Positions 53,044 to 64,000 of a DNA stretch of 64,000 bases are shown here, piece after piece. Below the pieces are notes generated by a model that worked only from the letters and a program-made list of their open reading frames with translations, was not told the origin of the DNA and made no database searches. How positions within the stretch are numbered: the stretch's first letter is position 1; the number at the start of each line of letters is the position of its first letter. Origin of the DNA: Ornithodoros turicata. Lineage: Eukaryota > Arthropoda > Arachnida > Ixodida > Argasidae. The position numbers were made by a program, and so were the translations under genes. The stretch is taken from contig NC_088201.1 of the NCBI RefSeq assembly GCF_037126465.1, positions 228,538,016-228,602,015 of the forward strand, read 5' to 3'.

Positions 53044-53880
53044 GTATATGCGCACGTTTTCTTGGTTTGACGATAGGTGTGCCAGCGTCGGAGTGAACCG
53101 CGATGTTTAAAATTCGAGTTTACGAAAACTACGAGGTGTTGAAGCATGCACTTTCGTATGTGAAGTTGCCTTCGTGTAATTCATCTTTAGCCACTGCGGA
53201 AAGGTCCCTCCAGCTTCTGGTAAGAGACCCTTTAAGCTTTGGGCGCGAAAACCACGGAGCATTTCATTGTTTCAAGGGGAGCAGTGGGCGATGGATGTGC
53301 TGTCGTTGCTCTCTGAGACGTGTTCCCTATACAGTCAAAGATATCACTATCGAGGACCCAGCTGGCTGAGGCTGAGTTTCAATACCTCGCGCCCGCGAAG
53401 CCGCCTGACTAGGCAGCTGAGTAGACCCCTTTGCTTGTCACTATTGGAACAGGCTTGCCTAGCCGAGGCGCCTGTGGCGCCATCTTGTTGCTCACGCAAG
53501 AAATGCGTACGGCGCAAGCGCAGCGGGACTCTAATGCGCTAAGTTTGTAGGACATCGTGCATAAACTGTCACCTTCACAACTAAACATGTGTTGCAACTC
53601 TCTACGCAGTTTTAAAAAAACATACCACTATGTGCAACTTTACATTTAAAGCCAGCAGAAACAGCGGGTACGCTGGTACCGTCAACGCGCGTCTCCATCC
53701 CTGCTGTCGGATGGTCAGGCGTATAACTAGACTGCATCGATGCGCACTAGGCGGTAGCCGACTGAATAGCGGACTTGGCGAGATTTGGAACGAGACTTAA
53801 CATGGCGGCACTTCCGGTTAGACCCGCTAGGCAGTCGACTAACCGGGATATTGGAACGCAGCCTGAGTGCTGTGGTCTGT
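53044..53880. other. No gene recognised
   Basis: An 88-codon plus-strand frame starts at 53103 (MFKIRVYENYEVL) but has no recognisable domain. The remainder is unassigned. Confidence 0.35.
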
Positions 53881-53984
53881 AGCTAACAACCGTGTGTTGG
53901 TTCTGTACAGCTGTACTTCGACGAATACACGCGCTTGAATGATTGCCCTGCTTCGTCCTCATTTCGCCTTTCAGTGTTTTTTCG

Positions 53985-54107
53985 GTGTCCAATGAGGTTG
54001 GGCCCTGTGTACCGGCAGGTGAACCTTTTGGAAAGCGCAATTCTGCGCATTGGGAGCCACAGTCGAACTAAGTCGCCTTCGTGGAACTGGACATCGTTGA
54101 TGGGACG
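53985..54107 (-). pseudogene. LTR retroelement integrase C-terminal fragment
   Basis: The minus strand reads DVQFHEGDLVRLWLPMRR followed by ALSKRF and YTGP. The FxxGDLVxLWxP and YxGP pattern is that of the small C-terminal DNA-binding module of Ty3/gypsy-type integrases. Only about 40 codons are recognisable, with no catalytic core and no LTR pair, so it is a dead fragment. Sequence just upstream (TVPHTGT) matches 17405-17442 in the LINE/LTR block. Confidence 0.65.
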
Positions 54108-54200
54108 CACCTGTGCACTGCTTGAAGTCCCTGTGTGCGGAACCGTGCGAGATGGCAACAAACTTCCATAACCGAAAAAAAAAGAAGAAAAAGAAAACTA

Positions 54201-55110
54201 CGAGATGTGTTCAAGTCAAACCGGGACTTTCTCTCTCCTGAGTGTACAAATGGCTCGCGCTACTTCTTTTTCGTCATTTTCACACGCGACAGGCCTCCGC
54301 GTTCACCACGTGGTGGTCCAAAGTTTGTGCAAAACGGAAGACACGTGCTGGACAAGGTGGCCGACAACGAGGTGAGCGCGCACACCGAACAGCGAACTGT
54401 CATGAAGTTTCTTGTGAATGAAGTCGTAAAGTCACCTAAAATTCAAAGAAGATCTCAGGCTCAGTGGCCACGATACACTTAGCCGCAGCAAAGCGTTTGA
54501 GTGGTGCAAACGGTTTCGAGATGGCCGTACATCAGTGCAGGACGATCCCGGCCCTGCCAGCTCAGATGCCAGTGTCAGAGTTCCTGAGAACATCCAACTT
54601 GTGGAGCGCTTGATCCTCTAAGCGCCTGGTTTCTGGGACAAGGCTGGCGTTGTTCATGTTGATTTTCCGCCCAGTGGTACCACCATCAATAGTGCATATT
54701 ACTGCAAGGTTCTCAGGGATGTGCATAAGGCGCTGAAGCAAAAGCAGCCGGGCCTCATCACACAAGGAGTCATCCTTCTACAGGAGAATGCACGCCCTCA
54801 TACCGCTCATCTCACGACACGCACCTTACAGGAACCTGGCTGGGAGTTGCTGCCACATCCCCCTTACAGTCCAGACCTCGTCCCCAGCGATTTCCATCTC
54901 TTCGACCACTGAAGGCGTTCCTTGGGGGCCGTCACTTCAGCTGCGACGACGAGGTCAAGAATGCGGTCCGATCATGGCTGCTACGCACCGGTAAGGATTT
55001 CTACGCTGCTGGCATCCAAGGCCTTGTGAAATGCTTCGTCAGACGTGTTCCTCACAACATCGAACATGTGGAGCGCTTGATCCTCAAGGACTGACGGATA
55101 ACATGTCTCG
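54201..55110 (+). pseudogene. mariner (DD34D-type) transposase relic
   Basis: A left terminus CGAGATGTGTTCAAGTC next to AACCGGGACTTT, preceded by TA (54199-54200), is typical of mariner. The N-terminal DNA-binding part reads SRSKAFEWCKRFRDGRTSVQ with DDPGPASS. After an in-frame stop at 54619-54621 the text jumps to APGFWDKAGVVHVDF, so the segment holding the first catalytic Asp is deleted. Then come LLQENARPHTA, where the usual second catalytic Asp is Glu, and HPPYSPDLVPSDFHLF with the third Asp. A further stop follows, then a C-terminal stretch with FYAAGIQGLVKC. The right terminus was not found. It is inactive on several counts. Confidence 0.85.
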
Positions 55111-55149
55111 AACGGGCTCGAAAGATGGACGGACTTCCGTGGGACCAGA

Positions 55150-56063
55150 GCGTGCTTGCTACTCTGCCTGCTCACACTGTACCCTACTAAAATTAAATAA
55201 TAGTTGATTATGTGATGTTGCTGGTGGTGACCGGCTTACCGTTGATGGCCGCACTGCGTTCGCAAATATTGCTAAGATCGATCGCAAGGAGCGCTGAGTC
55301 CTATAGTTCTCGGGTAGTCCGGCAATAGTCTCGGGTAGTAGAAAAAGTCTATAATAATAATAATTGGGGGTTTACGTCGCGAGACAATTGAGATCATGAG
55401 CGACGCCACAGCGGTCGGCCTGTGGATTGTTTTTGCCCACCTGAGGGTTCTTTGACGTGCGATGAAAGCTCATCACACGGCACCCCGTATTTAACGTCCC
55501 TCGCGGAAGACGGCGTGTCTAAGCAACTTGTACCCTGCCACCAAGTTGTTGGCATCTTAGGCCGGGTTCGAACGCGCGATCTCGGGATCAGAAGGCGAAC
55601 ACGCTACCGACTCAGCCACCGAGGCCAGAAAAAGACTATAGTCAGCGATTATGTGAAATCGTTAAGGGATCACATCTTCAACATGTGGTCCCCTTCCAAA
55701 TCCTGGCTTTTAATCTACACGTAATATAGGACAAGGTGAATGCACTACTTCAAAATTTTATTTCACTTTTATTCTGTTCACTGCAAACATTTTTCGTTAT
55801 ACCATTGCAGTGGTTTTAAATGTTCAGCTTTTGAGTCCAGAAATGGAACTGCCAGCTTTTCTGTCCGGGGCCTTTTGTCAATACCGTCTTTTGTCAGGAG
55901 ATGCGATTCTTGGATACGCATTTGCCGACAACGCAGATTCTTTCCTGCAAGATAATTTTAGTGCAAAAGGTTGCTCATGTTGACACAGCGTATTCCGTAA
56001 TGTCTAAAAATGGAGGGTTCATCTTTCCTCGCAACCGCACTACGGTCATGTATCTTCCTCCCA
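55150..56063. mobile_element. LTR-retroelement-derived region, copy 3
   Basis: It continues the LINE/LTR block right end (TTAAATAATAGTTGATTATG, TTTTCACTTTTATT..CTGCAAACATTT) as at 17530-18235. It is interrupted by the SINE at 55354-55626. Confidence 0.55.
55354..55626 (-). mobile_element. tRNA-derived SINE with 14-bp target duplication
   Basis: On the minus strand it has an A box TGGCTGAGTCGG and B box GTTCGAACCC, then TTAAATACGGGGTGCCGTG, GAGCTTTCATCGCACG and CAAAGAACCCTCAGGTGG. The 3' tail is (ATT)n. Flanks AGAAAAAGTCTATA (55340-55353) and AGAAAAAGACTATA (55627-55640) differ at one position. Related SINEs are widespread in arthropods, ticks included. Confidence 0.85.
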
Positions 56064-56604
56064 CACACTAAGAAAAAAAAAGAGTACTCTTACTCCTTTT
56101 GGGGACTAAATGCATTGCCACAAAAGTAGTCCCTTTCGGGAGTAAATGCACGGGAGCAAATGAGTCTCGCAGAGTAGAGACTGCATTGCATTTCAAGCGC
56201 TGTTGGGAAAGTACCAGGTACATAGTTCGTGTACATGCATGACAATACTTTAAAGCAAATCTTCAATCGTGATATATCGAGTGATATAAAATCTTTCGCG
56301 ATACATAGCGCACAATTTGCGAAGAAAGTTGCGCTGTTTTTTACTCTGTGTGGCTGGAAAGTTGCTACGCTGGCTGAGTTATACAGCCTTACGCCGTTCA
56401 AATTGACCAAGGGCACATATTTACCTAGACTGTCACATTCGGGAGACCATTCGCGAAGTTCAGTGACAATTTGCAGTCCTTGGGAGTAAATGTCGGGACT
56501 AAATGTCACGGTTATGGGACTAAAATGGGGAGTAATTGCAGACTAGGGAAGTAGAAGCTGCACTTACTCCCCGTTTTACTCTCTTTTTTTTCTTTCTTAG
56601 ACTG
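56064..56604. mobile_element. Foldback-2 MITE, inverted orientation
   Basis: From CACACTAAGAAAAAAAAAG to TTTCTTAGACTG, with the family landmarks GGGAGTAAATGTCGG and GGGCACATATTTACC. 541 bp. Confidence 0.8.
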
Positions 56605-56639
56605 CAACTAAGAAAGGCTGCAATAGTAATGTTTACATT

Positions 56640-57530
56640 GTTACGCATGAAACCGCGTCGTATTTAGACTGTGCAGCCCGACACCGGCACACATGCCCCT
56701 GATGTGAGCCCTGTCTCTCAGCCCAGCCTCTCAGTCTCTCCGATCCCTTGCTTTTATCCTCTTGCTAATCCACGCTAAGCCACGTTCGTGCATTGTTACG
56801 TTTGTACTATCGAGAGCCTCAGCGAAATCCACGAAGAAAGACTGGGCTAACAAAAAGGAGCTTGTGTGTGCGCGTGCTCGTGGTCTTTGGCCACTTCTTC
56901 GTTGACCGTCCCGGCCTTTCCTAGTTCGCTGGGGCGTTTCTCTGCTATTATATCTTTTATTCTTCTCGTTCTCGACGGACGTGTCATAGCGGATTCCAAG
57001 CCTGGGCGAAAACGCTACCACTGCAAACCTCGACGAGGTTCGCTAGAACTGGTGGCAGCGTTGGGTACGAAGACAACGTCGTCCTTGGAACGTCAGTCTA
57101 AGCCCAACGCCAACGTGGACCTAGGATCGCCAACCTGGTCCTCGAATCTTTAACGTGGACCTGGGTTAGAGAACTGACGTGGTCCTGAAAAATCTCTGAA
57201 AACATGCAAGTCCTCGTGCTTCTTGCAGCGTTGCTGGAGCCTTCATCCACTTGAGGCTTGCGGCGGGATGGATTCTGTTCTTCGGTCGTCGACTGGGTGA
57301 GCGGTTTGGCCGCTTCCGGGCTGGATAACTACGTAATTGTTAGGTGTTCGAAATTGGTAGCAAGTCTGCACCAACGTGTCGTATTATGCCTATAGGTCTT
57401 GGAGAGACCACGTGTTCCTTCATGCCTAGATTTGGAACAGATTCTGCTTAGCCTTAATCATGGGTTAAAAAGCACTTGTTGGAAGCTGGCAGCAAAGACA
57501 AGGAGAAGCTGAGCTTAAACGAGGTTTTTT
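56640..57530. other. Possible LTR fragment and unassigned sequence
   Basis: The segment 56655-56800 matches 20117-20260. GAACTGGTGGCAGCGTTGGG (57048-57067) resembles sequence just downstream of a 5' LTR. No LTR pair or gag frame is visible. Confidence 0.3.
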
Positions 57531-58539
57531 AAAAGCCTTTATTTTTATTCCGTGTTTGCGCCGCGAAGCAACCGTGGCTATGAAGCGCGTACAGATGTGA
57601 ACAGAGGGAGAGAGGATAGCAGGAAGGAGTGGAGGACAGGAAGGATTAGTATGCGTTCGCCTCACGCAATGTATCCTCTCTGAACAAAGCAAGTCATACA
57701 GCAAACTTTGTCTAGGGCTGTAACCAGCGGAAACTAAAACGCAAGATCGCGAAACAGAGGTCCTAAAGCAGTCACCACCACGAGAGGTGGTTACCTCCTT
57801 CTATGCAACTGAAGGATATCAACTTCGGCACTTCTATAGTTCCCGGAATTTCGGGAACGAAAACTGCAGACATACCCGAGTTCGGATTTCCAACAGCAGT
57901 TCCCCAGAGCGCGCAGAATATAACGAGACAGCTGTTCATTTTCTGGAAGGCTGTTTTCGTGTTCCGCTCGATAGCTTCACGCTCAATACCAAGACATGGC
58001 GTACCCTGACATAATATAACGCTTCAGTAACAATAGAGCACAACAGATTTAAGCAAACACCAGATATGCCACAGGTTAACACGTTTCAATTTCTTTCAGG
58101 CAATGCAACAATGGTGTAAAGTTCAGGCTAATTTGTACGATATAACTGCAAGAACTTTTCTTTGAACTTTAAAGCGCAAATCAGTGTTTAATTAACGAGC
58201 ATATTGAAATGAAAGGCTTCATACTCACAATATGACCTGTCTGCGTTGCACCGTTTTCTTCCAGGAATGGAACAATGCTTGGCATTAACACGTACTCTGT
58301 GTGTTCTGGTGCTTCAACAACAACGCTGTAACACGTGTAGCTCTTGAGTTACTGGCTGCAAAATTACGCCTTCGAGTTCGCGTGTTTACTTTTGTTGCAG
58401 CCTAACAACTATTTCGGACACTATTTTGCGGACCGGTCCGTGATGCAGTTTCGGAGGAGAGAACAGCGTCGCCACATCTACCGATTTCTGTGGAGATCTA
58501 CAGATTCTAGGCAGCAGCTACATCGCTCCTTCAGGTCAT

Positions 58540-59100
58540 TAACATATGTGGCATTCAAGTCACTCCGACGGTCCCTTCCTCGTACTCCCGGAACGTCGAC
58601 AGAATCGTGGGTGCTCACAAGCATTATCCTGAGGACGAGATACGCGCTTGCCTCGCCTCTGCTGGCGTCACCGCTGTCCACCGTCAGTACGTGGCTCGCC
58701 GTTTTGACGATAGCACAACAACGAAAATTGCCACAGGCAGGGCCATCCTGACATTCTCCACAGAAGTGATACCGACATACCGATCCTGATACCGTCGACA
58801 TTTGATTTTAGACGCATAAAGTTACCGAACACTTCGAAGTAACGCCATGCTTTTCTTGTCAGCGTTTTGGACATGTGTCTAAACACTGTCGGGGCCCCAT
58901 TCCCTGCAGAACGTGCTCTGGTCCGCACGCCCACGCTGACTGTACTACAGGACGCGAATCGAAATGCGCCAAATGTACTGGCGCTCACTCAGCCGCTTAC
59001 TCCGGCTGCCCACGCCGCCGCACAGTGCAACAAACAGTCAAAACCTCTACCATATCTGACACTTCGCGCTTCCAAACCCCGAACTCATAAAGAGCGAACC
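58540..59100 (+). pseudogene. LINE ORF1 (gag-like, zinc knuckles), copy 2
   Basis: This has the same arrangement and the same frame break after EVIPTY as copy 1, and the three zinc knuckles (CFPCQRFGHVSKHC first) follow. An indel near 59065 truncates the frame after the knuckles compared with copy 1. Confidence 0.75.
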
Positions 59101-59629
59101 GCCTTCCCCTCGTTCTCAGCAGCAGGTCAAATCAGGCAGCCTCAGTAGGGCTGCTACCACGTGATCACCTACTAGGGCCCGCGTCCCCCTTCTCCTCCCT
59201 ACAAAGCCAAAGCCACGTTCATTGAAGACTCATTCCACCACTGGCGCCGATACGAAACCTTCGTATGCACTGGCCCTCAACATTCCCAAGGCGAAGCAGC
59301 CGGATAAGCCAGCCATATTCACGCTACTCAAGCCTCTCCCATCACAGACGCGCCAAGAGGGCGCCGACCCTACTCTCCTGTACATCACCCCTTCCTGTTC
59401 GCTACTCTACGCACTGTCGTGAAGGCGCTGCCAAAGTCTGTAAACATCCACGAAGTACCTGGAGTACCAGAAGCTCCTGGCTTTCGAGACAGTTATACTG
59501 GGTCTTCTCCCATCAGCGATACATGATCAATAAACACCTAGTGTTTGCCCTCATCCCCCTACTATTTATCGGTTCACTACCAAGTTTTAATTGTCAACCT
59601 AGAATGAGCGGTACAGCCTAGTCACCTCT

Positions 59630-60490
59630 CCTCCTTCAATGGAACTCCCGATGCCTGGGCAAAAAGCTCCATGATATTCGTGCTGAAATTTCCAAACGCA
59701 ACTTTGATGCTTTACTTATCTTTGAAAGTCTCGTAGATGCAAGGTTCCGTGTGTCCCCCTACTTTGCTTATCACTCCACCACTCACCAGCCCGACGTGCG
59801 TCCACGCGCCTCAATCTTCGTGCACCGTAATATCAGTCACTCACATATCCACCTCTCCCACCTCTGATCCTCTCCCGTCGAATTTGTTGCCTGTAATCTT
59901 CAAGTTTCTCGCAAACGAGTCACTATCATATCTTTCTACCGCTACGGAAACCGCTGCATTTCAGCCAGCACATTCTCAAATCTTCTTCAGGCCTTCCTTG
60001 GTCCCATCATCATAGGCGGAGATCTTAACGCTAAACACAGTCTCTGGGGCAATGACAACAATTGCCACAATAGCAACAGTTTTGCTCACTGGCTAAACTC
60101 CACCAAGCTTGTATGGCTTGAGACAAAAGTTTACGGAACACGGCACATGCGTATTTCTTCATCGGAGAGGTCCCGTGCTAGATATCGGGAGGTGGTCGAA
60201 TAAGAAACGAATGACCGGCTGTGCTATCAATTTCTCAGTATGTGTGTCCACTCTTGGTTACTGCTAGGGTATCACTCCAAGGGAAAAAAGCGACACCCCA
60301 GTGTTCCGTAAACTTTTGTCCCAAGCCGTACTACCTAATGACGGCATCCGCACTTTCTTCAGAGCTCCCAGTTACAGAAGCGCCATCGACGTAACCATCG
60401 TCTCCCCTGACATTTTTGTCCTACGGAAAGCTAATCTGGACCCCTGCTCCTGTGATCATTTTCCATCTTCATCTCGCCTACTCCATCATC
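59630..60490 (+). pseudogene. LINE ORF2 endonuclease, copy 2 (better preserved)
   Basis: It reads LGKKLHDIRAEISKRNFDA, then VTIISFYRYGNR, FLGPIIIGGDLNAKHSLWG with the catalytic GDLNAKH, and after the MITE RTFFRAPSYRSAIDVTIVSP with a CDHFP-like end (usually SDHFP). One in-frame stop lies near 59865. The TA MITE at 60114-60328 splits the domain as in copy 1. Confidence 0.8.
60114..60328. mobile_element. Tc1/mariner-type MITE (TA target), copy 2
   Basis: Termini TGGCTTGAGACAAAAG and inverted CGGCTTGGGACAAAAG are flanked by TA (60112-60113 and 60329-60330). It sits at the same insertion point as 14188-14403. Confidence 0.8.
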
Positions 60491-61032
60491 CATAACCACC
60501 AGACGTACATACTCCATCAGCAACTGGGACACAGTCTGAAAGGCCACCAACTCTGCCTGTAACTCCTTCAACATCATTGAAACAATCCTTCAGGGTGCTG
60601 CATGTTCAAACAAATCTGTCACCGTCTCTTCCATCCAACCACATCCGGACGTCAAATTCCTCTCCATAAGTGCTTCTCGCAGCAGAGCTGTGAGACCAGT
60701 GTAACGGACATGGACCTCAGATGACTGTACTTCCTATGTGTATTCATTTGGAGTAGCAAGCAGACATCCGTCGGGCTGAACTTTCGTTTCTTTCTTTCTG
60801 AATAAACATATCACGCCCCTGTATCTCCAATAAAAAAAAAATTTGGCATAATTGGCTCATTGGCATAATTTCACTGCTTCCCTCTCTGCTCATTCATCCT
60901 CCTCTTGTGTCTGGAACAGCGTCTGATTACTTCAGAGTTCTCCAGCGTCCAAGCGACCAGTGGCTGCCCTAGCACTCTAACTGCACTCTATCCAGCATTG
61001 CTGACACCTTCGCCGATTATTTCTACAATCTC

Positions 61033-61171
61033 TAAAACCCTGTCAGCGTCGTCAGCATCATCCTCATCACCATCCTCTCATTTTCCCCCAATAGCAATGG
61101 GGTAGCATTCTGCTCAATGAGCGGAAGTCATCCCCATATCATCGTCATCATGTATTTCTCTCTCTCTCCTC
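61033..61171 (+). mobile_element. 5'-truncated LINE tail with 12-bp target duplication
   Basis: TTCTACAATCTC occurs at 61021-61032 and 61172-61183, and block copy 1 (about 15127-15138) has it once. The insert contains CCAATAGCAATGGGGTAG and CATCGTCATCATG, resembling the LINE 3' end at 18780-18876, and ends in a (TC)n run. It arose after the blocks separated. Confidence 0.85.
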
Positions 61172-62269
61172 TTCTACAATCTCAGTGCCTGTTTCATACT
61201 CTCCTTCAAGTAAGGCCGCTATACACTTGTCTTGCTTGTGTTATGTTTATCACTCTACATGTTTCCCATTAATCTCCAACAGAAGTCCTTTCGGGACAAA
61301 GCTGGGCAGAACGTTAAAAGTAATCGCGAACATGGGATACAACATGACGCGGAATATTGCGGAACGCTTTAAGCAAAAATCTTTTTCGACTGAATAAAAC
61401 TGCCGCGCATTCACGTTTATTATTGTTCCATTGTGTTGACTCTATCACTAATCAACGTGACGTCACGGTATTCCATACAGGAGACATTTTTCTTAACATA
61501 GCTGCTAACGCGGACAATCACAGATGAGGATGAAAGATGTGGCAGTGAAACACGCGTTTGCAATCGTTATTTGCTGTTCGGTAATGCGACTGTTTCGTGT
61601 TTTCTTTCCATCTGGTGTTTTGTGAGTGATCCACTCAGTTGTTGCTTGGCTATGACGCGCCACAGCGCTCATACACTTTTGTGAAATTACCATCAATCAG
61701 AAAACTATTATTTGAGTTAAAAAAAAAGTACCTCTGAGATATTTTTGCTACGTATTGGTAGGAAGACGGTGAGTCGTATGACACCTTCATCACGCTTCTA
61801 TCCCGACCTCCTCACGCCGGATTTTTTCCCTCGAAATTGTGCATTTTGTAAGCGACCCGATTTTTTATGGCGGTGTACAGCGCCTCTAGTGCGGGACTGG
61901 ATCTTTATTGTGCGCGCTTAAAGTACAGTACGAGTGCTACTTGTAAAAAAAATTGAGGAAGAAATTCCAGATTTTATATCGAAAAAATTCGCAAATTGCA
62001 TACACTTTCCAAATTTCGTGTATGCCACAAGCGTCGAGCACTCCTATCCGATGGTGAAAATTGCTTAAAGTGAACTATCCCCTATCAAATGAAACGCTTT
62101 CTAACATGCTCACTGCCTTACGTACGTCATGATATCTGCTAAAAGCGACATAGGTTTTCGAGGAGGACTGCATCTTTGAGGGGCTCTGCACCCCGTAAAG
62201 TTCAATTTCTTTTAGAAAAGCCCAACGTTTCGTTGCTTTCCAAGTCGTAACGATCCACTAAAAAATACA

Positions 62270-63640
62270 TATAAAATGCTAGGGGGGGGAGCGGGGGTCA
62301 AGCGGCACCTCTAGATCAACAATAGCAGCTACATGGATGACGTTGCGATGAGGTTGAACCACATGGACGACGATGAAGACGTGCCTCTGCTGGCGCGCAC
62401 CACCGCGCCTGCCAGCCAGTTCTACCGGCGCCGTCCAAGCCTGAGCCCACGAACATCTGCAGCTGGGACGTTCCATCATCACTCATGTAGGGGAACACCT
62501 TCTGCTCTACATTTCGTCACCCGAAGGTGAACACCTTGTTCGGCATGATTCGGCCCAGTCCCATTCCAAATTTCTGCAAGACCACATCCGGAGCGATAAC
62601 TGAAGGTCCGGTGCGCCGTTCTTCCGAAAAATCGCCAGGAGACGACGTCAGTTCACCGCGCCTCACTCATCGCAAAGCCCGGCTGCTCAATATCACAGCT
62701 ACACAGCTCAGTTCGCCATGGTCGCACACTCCACGTCAAGTCGCCACACGCTTCGTGATGGCGCTCTTCGGACTTCAACCAGCGGCACCTTCCCGAGCAT
62801 CATGCTCCTATATCGGTCGCGGTACGCCGCTGGCGACTGCACTGCCACATCCGCGCTGCCATGCCAGGCCTGTCCTCCTCGCCTACCAACCAGACTCTGA
62901 TACAGGATGCTGGCAGCCCATCAAAGTGCAGTCAAGTGGCACCGGGACCAACGTTCCACCGGGGGCCCGCACGGAGGCCACTGAGTTCTACTTCCGGTCT
63001 CTCTGTGCATAACGATGGTCCTGCCAGGCACTCTCCTTGTTGAGAACACTGTGAGCTCAGCGCTCACGAACCCGTAGCGATTCCGTCGCCCCATCGTTGC
63101 ACACCATTCGGCGTACCTGCCTGCATCCCGCTTAGGCCCGCCCCTGGAACCATCCCGGCCAGCCCTCGTCCGCAACATATCCAGCACCACAAGCCAAGGA
63201 CGTAAGGCCCAGCCGTCCCTCGTCTACGTGCTGCCGTCATTCTTCCCGTCTTGGTATCGACGCGGACTTCAACCGCAAGAACCGCTCCGCCTCTGAGGGC
63301 GAGAGTGATGTGGCGGACCGTGGACGACGACGAAGACATGCCTCAGGTGGCGCACGCCACTTCGCTTGACGAGGCATACACATACAGAAGGATGAGGCAT
63401 ACACATTCGCGCAGACAGATGACATTTGGCATGAAATTTCGCGTGGAATGCCGGAGTTCCTGTGTGGGGAACCGTGCGAGATAGCAACAATATTCAAAAA
63501 TCGAAAAAAAAAAGGAGCAAGCGCAAAACTCCATCATTTGTGCAACACATCGCGCTCCCTATCCTCTCTGCACACAGTGTACCCGAATAAAATTAAATAA
63601 TCGTTGATTATTTGATGTCGCTGGGTGAGACGCGACCGGT
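62270..63640. mobile_element. LTR-retroelement-derived region, copy 2
   Basis: Counterpart of 16227-17600, with GATGAGGTTGAACCACATGG, the TGTGGCGGACCGTGGACG segment at about 63308 and GGGGAACCGTGCGAGATAGC at about 63465. No complete frame. Confidence 0.45.
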
Positions 63641-64000
63641 TTGCCGTTGTTGGCCTCACTCATGTAGGCAACGTTACGACTGTAGCCGGGAGAAGATGAT
63701 CCGAGATGCTGAAAAGATGAAGGGTCGATAGTAAGGACGTAGGCCGGTCGCTTCTAAGATTGATTAGAAGGAACTCTGAGTCATATAGTTCTTGGCTTAG
63801 TCCAGTGTGATGGAGGAAGCAGGGCATGGACAGCGATTATTTGAAATCATTAATTGATCAAATCCTGGATTTGAACCTACACGTAATATGCGAGTACACT
63901 AATGCACTGTTTATGAGTTTTCTTTCACTTTATTATTTTCATTGCAAACATTTCTCCTTAGAGTGTCGGAGTGATTTCAAATGTACAGCTTCGAGTCTGG

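Larger units (their letters stand above)
57530..64000. repeat. LINE/LTR block, copy 2 (continues past the edge)
   Basis: It aligns with 11590-18000 from the SINE tail (57535-57670, minus strand) through LINE and LTR-derived parts. Differences include a 139-bp retroposed insertion at 61033-61171 and scattered small indels. Confidence 0.85.

Overview
This is eukaryotic (metazoan) DNA with no intact conventional gene. It is a dense, nested deposit of transposable elements built around a duplicated, intron-containing gene relic. Four things suggest an arthropod, most likely a tick or another acarine: tRNA-derived SINEs, LINE 3' ends with simple-repeat tails, Penelope-like (PLE) reverse transcriptase plus GIY-YIG remains, and exons resembling an M12B (reprolysin-type) metalloprotease, a family that is large in tick salivary glands. 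The host assignment is inference. No search could be run.

Layout. Three long direct-repeat pairs organise the window. (1) A gene block occurs at about 2073-7915 (copy A) and 28878-44694 (copy B). Its minus strand carries matched exons of a metalloprotease-like gene. Copy B is about 10 kb longer, because at least nine elements have inserted into it and many of them have their empty site preserved in copy A. (2) A block of about 6.4 kb holding a dead LINE (zinc-knuckle ORF1 plus APE endonuclease) and LTR-retroelement remains lies at about 11590-18235 and 57530-64000 (continuing past the window edge). A partial third copy lies at 44770-46515. (3) A smaller repeat lies at 264-1390 and 27337-27860.

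Comparing these copies within the window lets target-site duplications (TSDs) be read directly. Non-autonomous DNA elements are delimited with TTAA TSDs (piggyBac-like: 9792-10407, 30678-31254), 8-bp TSDs (hAT-like: 35581-36156, 36203-38019, 38546-39726, 40617-41131, 45531-46155; also 26758-27070), a 10-bp TSD (35347-38217) and TA TSDs (several small MITEs). Two abundant foldback families recur, one with CACTGTAAAC termini (about 385 bp) and one with CACTCTAAG termini (about 535 bp). Retroposed pieces have 8-18-bp TSDs. The most unusual are three hairpin-shaped insertions (5206-5449, 25954-26087, 32094-32615) that look derived from PLE termini. A degraded PLE coding region lies at 46519-47390 and a mariner transposase relic at 54201-55110.

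Tandem DNA includes a 299-bp array (50957-52578), a 117-bp array (21205-21655), a 145-bp array (8118-8660), a (CATT)n tract (28325-28541) and long polypurine tracts (19380-19840, 24120-24350).

There is no operon-like or cooperative gene system here. The interest lies in the duplicated gene relic, the order in which elements were inserted, and the hairpin retroposons.
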